Source: Pleurodeles waltl
Lineage: Eukaryota; Chordata; Amphibia; Caudata; Salamandridae
NCBI RefSeq assembly: GCF_031143425.1
Contig: NC_090440.1
Span: forward strand, 342,925,844 to 342,989,843
DNA length: 64,000 nucleotides
Reading direction: 5' to 3'
Positions 12,085-22,583 of this stretch are shown here, piece after piece. A program made the translations under genes and the position numbers. How positions within the stretch are numbered: the first letter of the stretch is position 1; the number at the start of each line of letters is the position of its first letter. The notes under the pieces were generated by a model, which was not told the DNA's origin, made no database searches, and saw nothing but the letters and a program-made list of their open reading frames with translations.

Positions 12085-12431
12085 ACAATAAAGTTCAGAA
12101 AATTTCCCCTAGTAGAAATATGCAAACTTAACTTTTAAATCACAAGCACTCAAGCTTATCACCATCCAAGCAAGTTTCCAATCACCTTCTTCACCAAAAA
12201 TGAGTACCACAAGATTGTACAAAATACACATAGTTTTAATGTTACAATGATGAACAATACACAAATAAATATATCTTCTTTTGTTAATATGTTCAGAAAT
12301 AAAATGCCCTATAAATTGATTATAAACGTGTGTATCGCAAATAGTGAAACAGAATTCAACATCTCATAACCCACAGAAGACCAAAAGGCAAGGGAGCATA
12401 GTTAAGACACCACCATTCATCTATTTCACTT
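12085..12431 (+). repeat. Dispersed repeat 'family A', left part (interrupted)
   Basis: This aligns by eye, in inverted orientation, with 19090-19440. Shared blocks include the region around AAAATTGATT, the CATAACCCACAGAA block and the ATTCATCTATTTCACTT block. The alignment resumes after 13570, so this copy is split by the insertion at 12432-13549. The family is unclassified; a Penelope-like origin is one possibility because of the hammerhead-like motif in the other copy. Confidence 0.75.
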
Positions 12432-13549
12432 ACCCTGTATGATGGATGTTCCTGTCCCAGGCCAGGCTGACTTTGTGTGACCAAACAAGGGGCCACCCAG
12501 CTAGATCAGAAAGGCCCAACCAAAGCACCACTAGCGCACCAGGGGAGCAAGGCACTTAATATTTATTTAACAAAACCGGCTGTGACTGATTACTAAGTAT
12601 AGCAATTTACTCAATTTAAACTGATTTTCACGTGTCCCCTCCTGTCGTCCCCAAGATCAGTTACACTGCCCCTGCAATAATCTCCACCAAGCGCGAAGCG
12701 CTCCAAAACAATTTACTCTACCGGGCGAAGTGCACGACTAGTAGTGGTGGGGGGTGGAAGCTACTGCCCTTTACAGAGCCTAAGAGATGCCCAAATCAAC
12801 AGGGGGAGCAGATCGGGATTGTAAAACAATCCGCTACTGAAAGGGATTCGAACTGCAAGGTGGACGCAGCCGCCTACGCGCGTGCGGCCAAGCCTGCTGC
12901 CCAGGCCTCCTGCCATAGGGGGAGCGGATCGGGATTGTAAAACAATCCGCTACTGAAAGGGATTCAAACTGCAAGGTGGACGCAGCCGCCTATGCGTGTG
13001 TGGCCAAGCCTGCATCCCAGGCCTCCTGGGCGGGGCCCCAAAACCTGAATAGCTTGCAGCTCTGCCGAGGAAGGTGACGGGTCCTCTGACACGCTGACCG
13101 GGGGCTCTGTTCACTTGGAGCCGCAGCCCTCGAAGCTCTGCAGAGAGGAAAGCTTGCAAAGGTGAACGCCGCTCTGTGCAAAGTCCTCGCCAAGGTGACA
13201 CCGGAACAAATCCTCTCCGTCCGATGCCGAGTGAAGTCATTTGAAACAACGCCATACTGGACGATACCCACTGCCGTGCCAATAACAAGGCCGAGCTTTT
13301 CTGGGGGGCACTTAAGTAGCACCCCCCATCTGGAGTACAGCGGCTGGAACCAGATCGATGGACGCTGACCCTACGTTATTTCCCCTACCTAACTTCCACC
13401 CCCACACCTCGTGAGGTGTGAGGCCGGAAGTTCCTGGCCAGCCGACGCACAACTAGTGAGAAGGGTTCAGGTCACGGCGGCCCCGATTCCTAAGGAGCTG
13501 GGCTCCCCCCATAATAGGGGGGCGCTTTTCCCAAAGACATGGGAGACAT
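12432..13549. mobile_element. CpG-rich insertion (repeat 'C' type) with 21-bp target duplication
   Basis: The 1,118-bp segment is flanked by a perfect direct duplication (12411-12431 and 13550-13570; the shared 21 bp begin CACCATTCATC and end TTTCACTT). It interrupts family A exactly. Such a long duplication suggests target-primed reverse transcription by a LINE-type machinery. The interior is GC- and CpG-rich and holds a 109-bp tandem duplication. Its last third resembles 31080-31356 (shared CCGGAAG...GGCCAGC and GGCGGCCCC...CCCCCC blocks). No coding region was recognised, and open frames here look like composition artefacts. Confidence 0.7.
12809..13033. repeat. 109-bp direct duplication inside the CpG-rich insertion
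   Basis: The block beginning GGGGGAGC.GATCGGGATTG and ending GGCCTCCTG occurs twice in a row (start about 12809 and 12918) with about 5-10 differences. On the minus strand each unit contains GTTCGAATCCC or a one-base variant, matching the RNA polymerase III B-box consensus. I see no tRNA cloverleaf. Confidence 0.8.
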
Positions 13550-13570
13550 CACCATTCATCTATTTCACTT

Positions 13571-13740
13571 CTGCAGATCTGGCTTTTAATATCAACAGGG
13601 ATCCATGATGTATAAAATTCCTCATGTAAAGCTTCTCAGTGTATGAAAGATTCTGCATATGCGTACGTCGACACGTTTCAGTGGAGATATTGATAATAAC
13701 CACCTTCTTTGGGACAAGACAAATGACTCAGTCGCCCACA
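13571..13740 (+). repeat. Dispersed repeat 'family A', right part
   Basis: This continues the alignment to the inverted copy at 18888-19050, including AAGCTTC.CAGTGTATG and the ACACGTTTC block. The minus-strand counterpart of the hammerhead-like core is degraded here (CCAAAGA instead of CTGAGGA), while the GAAACGTG block persists. Confidence 0.7.
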
Positions 13741-15422
13741 TTTTTCTTTTTAAAAAATCTATAAAAATATATGCAACATATATTGCTTAATATAGATTAC
13801 ACACAAATAAAGTATAAACATTTATTCTCACAACCTCTTCTTAAAATCAAATTCATTACCCAGCTCTTTCGGTACTCCTATAGGTTCATCTTCACACCAA
13901 GTCAATTCAACAACAAATTCTCCTAACCCATAATATCACTTAATGGACCCATACTGGTCCGACACCACAAAAAAAAAACAATTTTTTGCAATGAACTCTC
14001 ATAAAAGTTCTTTCTCATAGTAGGCACATTTATCCACAAAACCTCATCCCTCATCATTCATTTATCATACTATCTCAAAGTGGCCATAATTGGGTTCCAC
14101 AACAATAAATCTGAGTCATACACTCAACTCACTAATAAAAAATGGCAAAAATGCTGCTTCAAATCCTTCACCAAGCATCAGATCATCGAATAAGTAAATC
14201 TTGTCCTTATTCTATAGGTCATATGGCATGTACATCTATACCAACCACTAGCTACTGAGAGGAAGAAAAAATATAACTATAGATATATTACTCTCACTCT
14301 CCAATGAGTCAATCCATTCATGACTTTGCTTTTGCAACCTTCTTACCAGTTGATTGCATGATTACATTGGTAAGGGGTTCTCCATTGTGCCCTTTGGCTT
14401 AATCACGAAAATGAGGTATTTAATACATTATTGCTTCTTACCCCTATACTTATGTATAATTGTCTGGATCTGAGAGGTTCAAACCTTCATCAAACATCAA
14501 GCTTTCACTACCTACAATTTATAAATCCAATTATAATGTCAAAAAATAGCAATTGTGACCTCAACCAACTCCCATTGACAACCACGTTTAGTGTCATTAT
14601 GAGGTAATGTACATACTACCCCTTTGTCACCTCTCTTTATGGACTTCAGTTCACGGAGTCAAAGTCACTTATAGCCCCTCACTGCATTAGTAGCACATAT
14701 GGAAACACTCCCTGTTGCTTCAAGCCTTCCCACACGCTCTCTAGGGACGGCACTGCGGAAAGGTTTACAGCCCCAGGGCAAAGTGGGCCTCTCAGACCAC
14801 CCTTATCTTTATACTGCTTCCTGTGACCCTGCCAGCCTATCTGCACCGCCTCCTATTCATCTTACCTCTGAATCCTCATCCTGTATTTTCATGGTGCCTC
14901 CTCAAATTACAAAAACCTCCATGATGTAAATGGTCCATTATATCAGTGCAGTAATTATACACAAGTTCTCTAACCTGGAATTGCATTGACCCGCACATGA
15001 CCCATGACCTCTCTCAGATTGCTCCTCCTCTCTCCTACTCTATGCACCATCTTGGAACATTCATACCTCATTCAAACCTGCCTCTGGCTGCATATTTGTT
15101 GTCACTGAGGCTTTTATTCAGGTCACCAACTTTACATTGCAGGAGAATTGCCACTATAAATCTATTCCCAATCCTAATTTTCAACTTGGGATACACCAAA
15201 CAGGGGTCCCAGTTCAGTTTAATCTGTATTGAGTGCCATTTTAAAATGACTTGTGAGAACTATGAATGTTTTTTATCACAAGCTCTGTCGCCTGGGATAC
15301 ACCATTGTGCAAAAGTGCACATGACCCATGATCTCTCCCAGAAGGCTTCTCCTCTTTCATATTTTAAGCGCCTACAGCTGCTTATTTCATTATCACAAGG
15401 TTTTTACCAGGTGGTTTATATG
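13741..15422. other. AT-rich non-coding DNA with a diverged local duplication
   Basis: No supported gene. The block at 14994-15050 (CACATGACCCATGACCTCTC...) recurs in diverged form at 15316-15372, about 322 bp away. That suggests an old tandem duplication. The 172-codon open frame 14997-15515 spans it but has no protein-like features. Confidence 0.5.
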
Positions 15423-15783
15423 ATAAGTCGATATGGCAGTGGGGCACTGCCTTCAGGCTGCATGGGCAGGCCTGGGACAAGTTTTAAGGTGCTACTTAAG
15501 TGGGTGGCACAATAAGTGCTGCAGGCCCACTGGTAATATTTACTGTAAAGGCCCTGGGTATATGGTATACCACTCTAAAAGGGACTTACATGTAAATTAA
15601 ATATGCCAATCAGGTATATGCCAATCATACCATGTTTAGGCGAGTGAGCACATACACTTTAGCACTGGTTAGCAGTGGTAATGTGCACAGAGTCCTAAGG
15701 CCAACAAGCACAAATCCAGCAAAACGTAAGAGAAGGAAGGCAAAAAGTTTGGGGTGACCATGTAGAGAGGGCCATTTCGAACA
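15423..15783 (-). mobile_element. 3' LTR fragment of the deleted gypsy element
   Basis: This aligns with 18524-18887 almost end to end (shared blocks GGGACAAGTTTTAAGGTGCTA, TGGTATACCACTCTA and others). It starts TGTTCGAAATGGCC on the minus strand. Homology fades left of about 15423, so roughly the last kilobase of the LTR is missing. Confidence 0.85.
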
Positions 15784-15843
15784 TGGCCTCCCTCCAGCCT
15801 AGAAGCCAGCGAAGACTAATCAATACCTTGCTCACAGATGCAT

Positions 15844-16176
15844 TCAAGTAGGCAGACAGTAACACCATGGATAACAAAGTGTTGTCACCGGTGACAACTT
15901 ATTCCTCAGAAGGCAGTCTATGGTCATCTGGGGTCTAACTATTACCCTTCTCTGGGTCACCTCCCCATCCCACTCCAGGGATACCTGGGCCATGGGATGG
16001 ATAGAGACCTGCCCCTTGGCCTGGGTTACCCTACACACCTGACCAGTGTACTGCTCTAGGGAAACCAGCCTTTCGACTACCATAGTTTGACTGGCCCTGG
16101 TGTCCTTCAGAGCAGTGACAGGGACCCCATTTACTTTCAGCTGGTGGAAGTTATAATTCCCACCCTCAGGGGTCAC
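15844..16176 (-). pseudogene. Gypsy protease remnant (DTG changed to DTR)
   Basis: This aspartic protease remnant is alignable with 45310-45600: V.ALKDTRASQTMV corresponds to LRDTGASVTMV in that copy, and a following HPMAQVSLEW corresponds to HPMAMVTLEW. The catalytic glycine of DTG is Arg here, and the downstream LLGND motif reads LLRNK. Both changes would inactivate the enzyme. After the protease the frame runs into unrelated sequence and then the LTR, with no pol. Confidence 0.8.
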
Positions 16177-16565
16177 AAGTTCACCCCCTGAGTCTATCTC
16201 CCAAATAAGGAAGATTTGGCAATCTCTTATCTCTTGCCTTGGGGACTATCTCCCCCTAAGGCCACATGGGCCACTCCTGTAGAGTTCCCATCTGTGGGTG
16301 GTTTCTTTGGACAGTCAGAGTCCCCCTGCTTGTGTCCTAGTTGAGGACAATCAAAGCAGCAGGGTTGGAAATGAGGTGCCCTGGGCCACTGCCCAAAATA
16401 ACCTCCCTCTTTCTTCTCAGAAAGGACATGGGAACTCTTTCCTTCTCAGTTACCCTGAGACCTGTCTGGATCTCTAGCCTTCTGCTGGGTAACCTGAGCC
16501 ACCCTTCTTGGAGTCACTCCAGGTACCTTTTTGGACACTCTGGTGCTGGACCAGGGGTCCGCCTC

Positions 16566-17382
16566 CTAAGCAAGCTTCCCGGGGTCAGTACGCTTGCTAT
16601 CTACCAGGTGTTGGCACAGCTCTGTAAAAAAGGTATTGAGCATGTGCTCTCTCAAGATTAGGTTGTACAGCCCATTGAATTTATCTACCTTGCTGCCTCT
16701 CATCCAGCATTTCAGTGTCTTGCTGGCATAATCAATGAAGTCCACCCAAGATTGATTTGAAACTTTGTGGCTGTCCCTAAACCTTTGCTTGTATTTCTCA
16801 GGGGTCAACCCAAAATTAGCAAGAACAATGACCTTTATAGGGGGATATGTGTTCTGGTCCTCTAGTTCTAGTGTCAGGAGTGTGTCCCTCCCCAACGGAG
16901 ACAAATACTTCCACAAGCAACTCCTCCATCCCAATGCTCCTCTGGAACCTTGCATACCCTCAGGGCTAACTCATAGGTTGAAAGCCATTTATCTATATCA
17001 TCCCCCACTCCACAACTGGGCACCAGGTCTTTGGGTATGTGGACTCTCACCTCTCCGGTAGATACTGCTGATTCACTGGCACCATTGCTGCTGGACTCCA
17101 CTTCATTAGCTTGGCCATTTCCAGCTCTCTCTTGAGCTGCCTTTCCTCCTGCAGCTTTGGGTTGTCCTCTGGGTCTGGGTTCTCTTCCTAATCTGGTTCC
17201 AGGTCCCCTTTAGGATCATCCTCCTTTGTTGCTGCTTGCATTCTCTTGACCTCCTCATGGGCCTGGAGGGCTATCTGTAGGTCCACTTTGGAATCCTTCT
17301 TGCCCACATTCAGCCCTCTCTCTTTGAAGAGCCTTTTCAGCTCAGCTCTGAGGTTGTCAACATTGGTCCGCTCCATCTCCAT
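16566..17382 (-). pseudogene. gag: Gypsy gag remnant with frameshifts
   Basis: The start codon at 17382 opens a 64-residue frame (MEMERTNVDNLRAELKRLF...). It matches the N-terminus of the gag at 43885 in position and helix pattern. A second frame (17101-16874) carries IPKDLVPSCGVGDDIDKWL, equivalent to the other copy's IPKGIVTKYEDGDDITKWF. A third (16955-16566) carries the capsid core with SWVDFIDYASKTL and LYNLILREH. Frame changes near 17110-17190 and 16880-16950 break it. A decayed zinc knuckle (GHKQGDSDCPKK-like, read across a frameshift) lies around 16300-16345. Confidence 0.8.
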
Positions 17383-17528
17383 GGTATGAGAGTAAGGTAG
17401 GGTGAATTAAATTAAGAAAAACCAAGAATGGCCAATGGAAACTTGGGAGGATTTTAAAAAATCAGTTCAGTATCTGGAATATTTGTGTAACACAAATCAC
17501 TGTATGGTACTGCACAAATACATGTCCT

Positions 17529-17548
17529 GATCCCACTGCTGTCACAAA
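17529..17548 (-). other. Gypsy primer-binding site, tRNA-Leu-like
   Basis: The minus strand reads TTTGTGACAGCAGTGGGATC immediately after the LTR end. It resembles the complement of the 3' end of vertebrate tRNA-Leu (TGGTGGCAGCGGTGGGATT) with several mismatches. The position is right; tRNA identity is tentative. Confidence 0.55.
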
Positions 17549-18887
17549 TGTGGGGAATTAGGTTGTTGGTTGACGTGGGTGTGAGCCCTGGTCAAGTAAC
17601 AGCCACAATCCCTTGCAGGGTGAACCACAAAAAGTAAACAATTTAACCTGTGCTTAACACTGGGTAGCTTGGCACAAGAAGCAGTCAGGCTAAACTTAGA
17701 GGCAATGTGTTAAGTATGTATGCAGCACACCAACAGCAACACAGTGAAAACACAACACAATAAAAATCCCAAAACAATTTAGAAACATAGAATTTTTTTT
17801 AAATAAATTATTTGAGACCAAAACTGTGGAAATCCATATAGTAGACCAGTGTTCTGAATTTTCAACGTTTAAGGTTCAAAATAGCAAGTCAAAGTTTAAG
17901 GTTCAAAATAGCAAGTCCTCAGTTTTGGAAATTGACCATCTGGGCACATTTAGAACCACAACCAAGGGTCCAGGAATGCATTGAGACCTCTTGGGGGGGG
18001 TTCAAGACCCCATCAGGCTGGGTCCAGGTACAAGTTTAAGATGGTGGGAGCCTGTTTTGCCCCTGTGGCTCAAAACAGGAGACCGGCTGAACTGGCCCGT
18101 GGGGTCACTTCTGAAGTCCTGGGTGCAGGTGTGAAGCAGGGATCCATAGCAGGGCTGGCCTCTGAAAGTTCTAAGCAGGCTCTAGGCAATAAAGTAGTAA
18201 TTCCAGGTACAGCAGAGTGTACAGCAGGTCACAATAGCAGGCAGTCCTCTAAGAGTCCTTCCGCAGGTCTAGTAGTGAACTGAAAGGTTTTCTTATTGTT
18301 TTAATAAGGAATCTCCAATGTTACCTTATGGGAGGGGTAGGCGTCTCAGTAGTGAGAAAACGAATTAGGTAGTTTTTCACTACTGAGACATGTAAAACTA
18401 GCAAGTACATGTCCTACCTTTTAATTACACAGCACCCTGCCCTATAGGATACTGAGGGCCTACCTTAGGGTTTACTTATATTTAATGAAAGGGGAGTTTA
18501 AGGCTTGGCAAGGAATTTTATACGCTAAGTCAACATGGCATTGGGACACTACCTTCAGACTTAAATGGTAGGCATGGGACAAGTTTTAAGGTGCTATTTC
18601 AGTGGGTGGCACCATAATAACGCTGCAGGCCCACTGGTTGTATTTAATTTACAGGACCTGGGTATATGGTATACCACTCTACAAGGGACTTACATGTAAA
18701 TTAAATATGCAAATCAGGTATATGCCAATCAAAACATGTTTAGGGGAGTAAGCACTTGCACTTTAACACTGGTTAGCGGTGGTAAAGTGCACAGAGTCCT
18801 AAGGCCAGCAAGAAAATTCCATCAGCAAGTAGGAGGAGGAAGGCAAAAAGATTGGGGGTGACCCTGTAGAGAGGGCCATTTCCAACA
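17549..18887 (-). mobile_element. 5' LTR of the deleted gypsy element
   Basis: The 1,339-bp segment has minus-strand termini TGTTGG...CCACA. It abuts the primer-binding site on one side and family A on the other. A direct duplication of about 20 bp (AAAGTTTAAGGTTCAAAATAGCAAGTC-type) occurs inside near 17868-17917. The interior around 17640-17760 resembles the solo LTR at 24705, so the two LTR families are related. Confidence 0.8.
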
Positions 18888-18942
18888 GTTGTCCTGAGGA
18901 AGGTGGTTGTTATCACTATATCTACCGAAACGTGTTGATGTA
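18888..18942 (+). ncRNA. Hammerhead-ribozyme-like core (candidate)
   Basis: The plus strand shows CTGAGGA (18894-18900), a pairable AGGTGG/CTACC stem (18901-18906 with 18922-18926, one G-U), then GAAAC (18927-18931) and a small stem CGT-GTTG-ATG before TA. These are in the order of the conserved hammerhead core. In the other family A copy the small stem reads CGT-GTCG-ACG, a compensated variant. A convincing stem I is not seen, so activity is doubtful. Confidence 0.35.
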
Positions 18943-19440
18943 TACAGATTCAGAATCTACCATACACTGGGAAGCTTTGCATGAGGAATTGTATATATTA
19001 TAGATACCTGTTGATTTTAAAAGCAGATCGACAGAAGTGAAATAGATGAACTGTAATGCCTTAATTATTCTCCTTTGCCTTTTGTTCTGTGGGTTATGAA
19101 ATGTTGAATAATGTTTCACTATTTGTGAAATACGTTTGTAATCAATTTTTAAGGTATTTTATTTCTGTACATATTAACAAAAGAAAATATGTGTACTCTT
19201 TTATTGTACAGCATTGTAATATTAAAAATATATGTATTTTTTACAATCTCGTGTAGCAGTCGTTTATGGTGAGGAAGGTGTTTGGAATGTAGTTTGGACG
19301 GAGATAAGTTTGAGTGCTCGTGATTTAAAAGTTGGTTTTGCATGTTTATGCTAGGAGGAATTTTCTGAATTAAATGTTGGTTTTGCATGTTTATGCTAGG
19401 AGGAATTTTCTGAACTTTACTTAAGATAACTGAGCAGCAC
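18888..19440 (-). repeat. Dispersed repeat 'family A', inverted and uninterrupted copy
   Basis: This is the reverse-complement counterpart of 12085-12431 plus 13571-13740. It shows what the interrupted copy looked like before the 1.1-kb insertion. A local 46-bp direct duplication (GTTGGTTTTGCATGTTTATG...) is present at 19330-19416. The gypsy LTR abuts its left end exactly. Confidence 0.75.
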
Positions 19441-20479
19441 TAATTATGTTGTCGGAACTAATTAATATTGAAAATGTTCACTCTATATTTCAAATATATG
19501 CCTTTATTTCTTCACATCTCATCCATCTGCATATCTCACACTTCATCTCTTTACTCTTCAGCTCACTTTTCCCTCTCTCCTGAATGCACTTCCATGCATC
19601 TCTTTCACTTCATCACCCACCAAACATACATCACACCCACTCACCTGTAAGCACTGCTTTTTCTTTTACTTTTGCCTTGTCAATATTTTGACAACTGTGT
19701 ACCTCCTTCATACAAACATTTGCACAGAATGACAACTGCAAATGGAATACATGAGCATTGCTCTGTGAGCTCTGCGGAGATGCAAAGGAGTGGAAGTCCA
19801 TGTTTTCTGAACACCTTTATGACCAACTGACAGGTGCTATGAAAAACTCACATTGCCTTCAGCCTCAACTCCAGAGCTCTCAATCCTGGGCCATTACAAA
19901 CACCTTAAGGTGATTCAGTTCAAAGTATGCAGCATACAAGAGCAATATAAGCGAAAGGAGAGAATACCGAATCACAATGTCCTCCTGTAAATAGCTAACA
20001 ATCCTAGGGAATGCAAGATTATGTAAAACATGTCAAATATAAAAAATAACTAAATTGCCCTGGATTAAGGTAAGGTTTTTTGTGCTCATATTTCAGAAAT
20101 TTCTCAATGTAATGAATACTATTGGGTCTGAGACTGGGAGGGACACGATCCACTTGAAGTCTTGATTGCACCCTCAGTGAAGTGTGAAAGTTGGGATTGC
20201 CAATTTGAGAAGTTTGGCCTGCCATACATGGACATAAGGCCTTGGAATGACATGAAGTCTCTGACAAACCAACCTTGTCCTCCAAAGCCAGGGTTAAATT
20301 ATGCCTCAGCTTGAGAAAAAATATGCTAGTAGAATTCAAAAAGTAAAATATTTATTTTATTTTATTGTTCCTTTTCTTATAAAGCATAAACTCCACCTAG
20401 TTGGGTTTTCAGACCGCTAAAATGTGTGAGAGCACCAGGAAAAGTGGTAGCATAGTAGTACAGATCTTTTACAGTACAA
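19441..20479. other. Non-coding DNA, with a TTTTA microsatellite and possible LINE tail
   Basis: There is no supported gene. A short (TTTTA)n run occurs at 20349-20366. It is followed by CTTATAAAGCATAAACTCC, which resembles the block at 23668 (CTTATAAAGCACGTACCCC). The two may be tails of one LINE family in antisense orientation. Confidence 0.45.
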
Positions 20480-22583
20480 CATTGGGTCATCCCCCTCAAG
20501 AACACCAGACCCAGCTCCACAGACACTGTCAAATCATGCATAAAGAATCTCTCCAACTGGCCAACATCGGCCGCTAACACCATGACCCCCCTGAAAAACA
20601 CCACCAGCAACATACCCAGCAAGCAAGCATTGTGGTTCACCCCAGAGCTCCGAACTCTCCAACAACACCACAGGAACCTAGAGAAACACTAGCACACCAG
20701 CAAGACCCCACAAACCTTAACTCCTACAGGTCCCCCCTCAAGATCTACCACCTCTGACTCAAGGACACCAAAAAGAAAGCACTCACCACCCACATCAAAC
20801 CCAACACCAACCACCCCAGAGAACTCTTCAACATCGTCAAAGAATTCTCCTGCCCCTCCACCAAGACAAACACAATCCACCCCTCCCAAGCTCTCTGTGC
20901 CAAACTATCAATTACTTCCACCACAAAATCTCCAACATCTACAGCAACTTTGAGGCCCAGCCCACTGACATCATCCCTCCCCACACCAGTACTCTCTACA
21001 CCATTCCCCAGATCTCCGAATGGAAGCAATTCTATAGAAGACACTATCGCTTTCATGACCTCCATCCACTCTGGATTACCTGTGGACTCCTGCCCACAAT
21101 GCTTATACAACCTAGGAAAAGAAGTAATCGGAACAGCCCTCACAGAAATCCTCAACACCTCCATCTCACAACCACCGTCCCCAATGCCTGGAAACACGCT
21201 GAGGACAAGCACTACTGAAGAAGCCACCAGCCGACCACAGCAAGTTAAAAAAATACCACCCATTCTCACTCCTCCCATTTCCCACAAAAGTACTGTAAAA
21301 AGCCATTAACTGCCAGATCACAGACTACCTTGAACAAAACAACTTACTCGATCCCTCCCAATCTGACCAAACCACAGCACTGAGGACACCTTGATCGCAG
21401 CAACAGACGACATCAGATGCCTTCTCGACCTCAAGGGAACCATTTCACTCATCCTCCTCAGCCTATCTGCTGCTTTCTACACCGTCTTCCACCACATCCT
21501 GATCACCAGACTCCACACCATCGGCATCTGAGAACATGCACTCAACTGGATCACCTTCTTCCTCACCAGTCGAACACAGAAGGTACTCCTCCCACCTTTT
21601 GTCTCAGCTCCAAAGACATCATCTTTGGCATCTCCAAGGGCTCCTCCTTCAACCCCACCCTCCTCAACGCCTACATGGCACCGCTGGTCAACATCACCCA
21701 TACTCACGAACTCAACATCATCTTATACGCCAATGACCCCCAACTAGTCCTTTTCCTCGCAGATGACATCACATCCACCCCACATGAACACAAACCAACA
21801 ATGACAGACCTCGCCTCAATGATGAGGTGAAGCTGCCTCAAGCTAAATTCAGTCAAAACAGAGATCTTCATCTTCAGACACAAGCCTTTCCCCTGGGATG
21901 ACACGTGGTGGCCCACCACCCTTGGCCCTCCACCCACAACCACTAACCATACATGCAACTTCAGGATCATCTTAGACACCCATCTGACCATGAAGCGAAT
22001 GGTCAACACTGTCTCCTCAGCCTGCTTCAACACCTTTTGCATGCTCCGCAAGAACTTCTGTTGGATACCCATCTCACTATGGCAACGCACTCTATGTCGG
22101 TGCCTTCAAACCATCCAGAAATTTTCAACAAGACTCGTCCTCAACCTCCACAGAAAGATCAGCATCATTCCCCACCTCAGAGCCCTCCACTAGCTCCCTG
22201 TACAGCAAAGATGCCTCTTCAAACTCCTAACACACACAAGGCCTTCCATGACTACGGACCCACCTACATCAACAACCACCTCATGTTCCACCAACTGACC
22301 ATGGAGCTCAGCTTGACCACCCTCTGCCTGGCTCACATCCCCCTCATCCGCCAAATACGCTTCGGAGGACGCTCCTTCTCCCACCTCGCTGCCAAGTCTT
22401 AGAACGACTTCCCACTTCACTTCCACGCTTCCCCCTTCCTGAAGGACTTCAGAAAACAGTTCAAGACCTGGCTCTTTGACAAACGCCAGCCAAAAAAGCC
22501 TGCAGCACCAAACTAGAGCTTGGAGACCACCCGGGGTGACAAGATTGTGCTCTACAAGAACCTCCTGATTGATTGATTGATTG
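20480..22583 (+). pseudogene. L2/CR1-like LINE, 5'-truncated ORF2 (RT), inactive
   Basis: Plus-strand frames, broken by many frameshifts and stops, read as a non-LTR RT. WFTPELR (about 20633) precedes the RT; a degraded LSLSAAFYTVFHH (about 21455) stands where the catalytic D of the DLSAAFDTVDH block is expected. SKGSSFNPTLLNAYMAPL (about 21640) is followed by LYANDPQL (about 21722) where YADD is expected. Then come LDTHLTM...VNTVSSACF and the CLQTIQKFSTRLVLNL block. The 3' end is a GATT repeat, typical of L2-type tails. Two catalytic Asp residues are lost. The endonuclease domain is not visible, so the copy is 5'-truncated. Confidence 0.85.
22567..22583 (+). repeat. (GATT)n tail of the L2-like LINE
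   Basis: Four consecutive GATT units end the LINE. The same tail, reverse-complemented (ATCA units), starts the antisense L2 at 61861, supporting a shared family. Confidence 0.85.

Larger units (their letters stand above)
15423..18887 (-). mobile_element. Internally deleted Ty3/gypsy-type LTR retrotransposon
   Basis: On the minus strand the order is 5' LTR (18887-17549), primer-binding site, gag (from ATG 17382), zinc-knuckle remnant, protease (16176-15844), then directly a 3' LTR fragment (15783-15423). Integrase, RT and RNase H are missing: only about 60 bp separate the protease frame from the 3' LTR. Gag and protease are clearly related to those of the element at 43885-45660, so both probably belong to one Gmr1-like clade. 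The 3' LTR is itself truncated at its far end. Confidence 0.85.

Noticed and set aside
12809..13033. tRNA gene or tRNA-derived SINE on the minus strand
   Set aside because: A B-box-like motif is present, but the T-arm does not pair and no acceptor or anticodon arms form.
14997..15515. 172-codon plus-strand frame as a host gene
   Set aside because: It crosses a diverged tandem duplication and enters an LTR fragment, with no splice or domain evidence.
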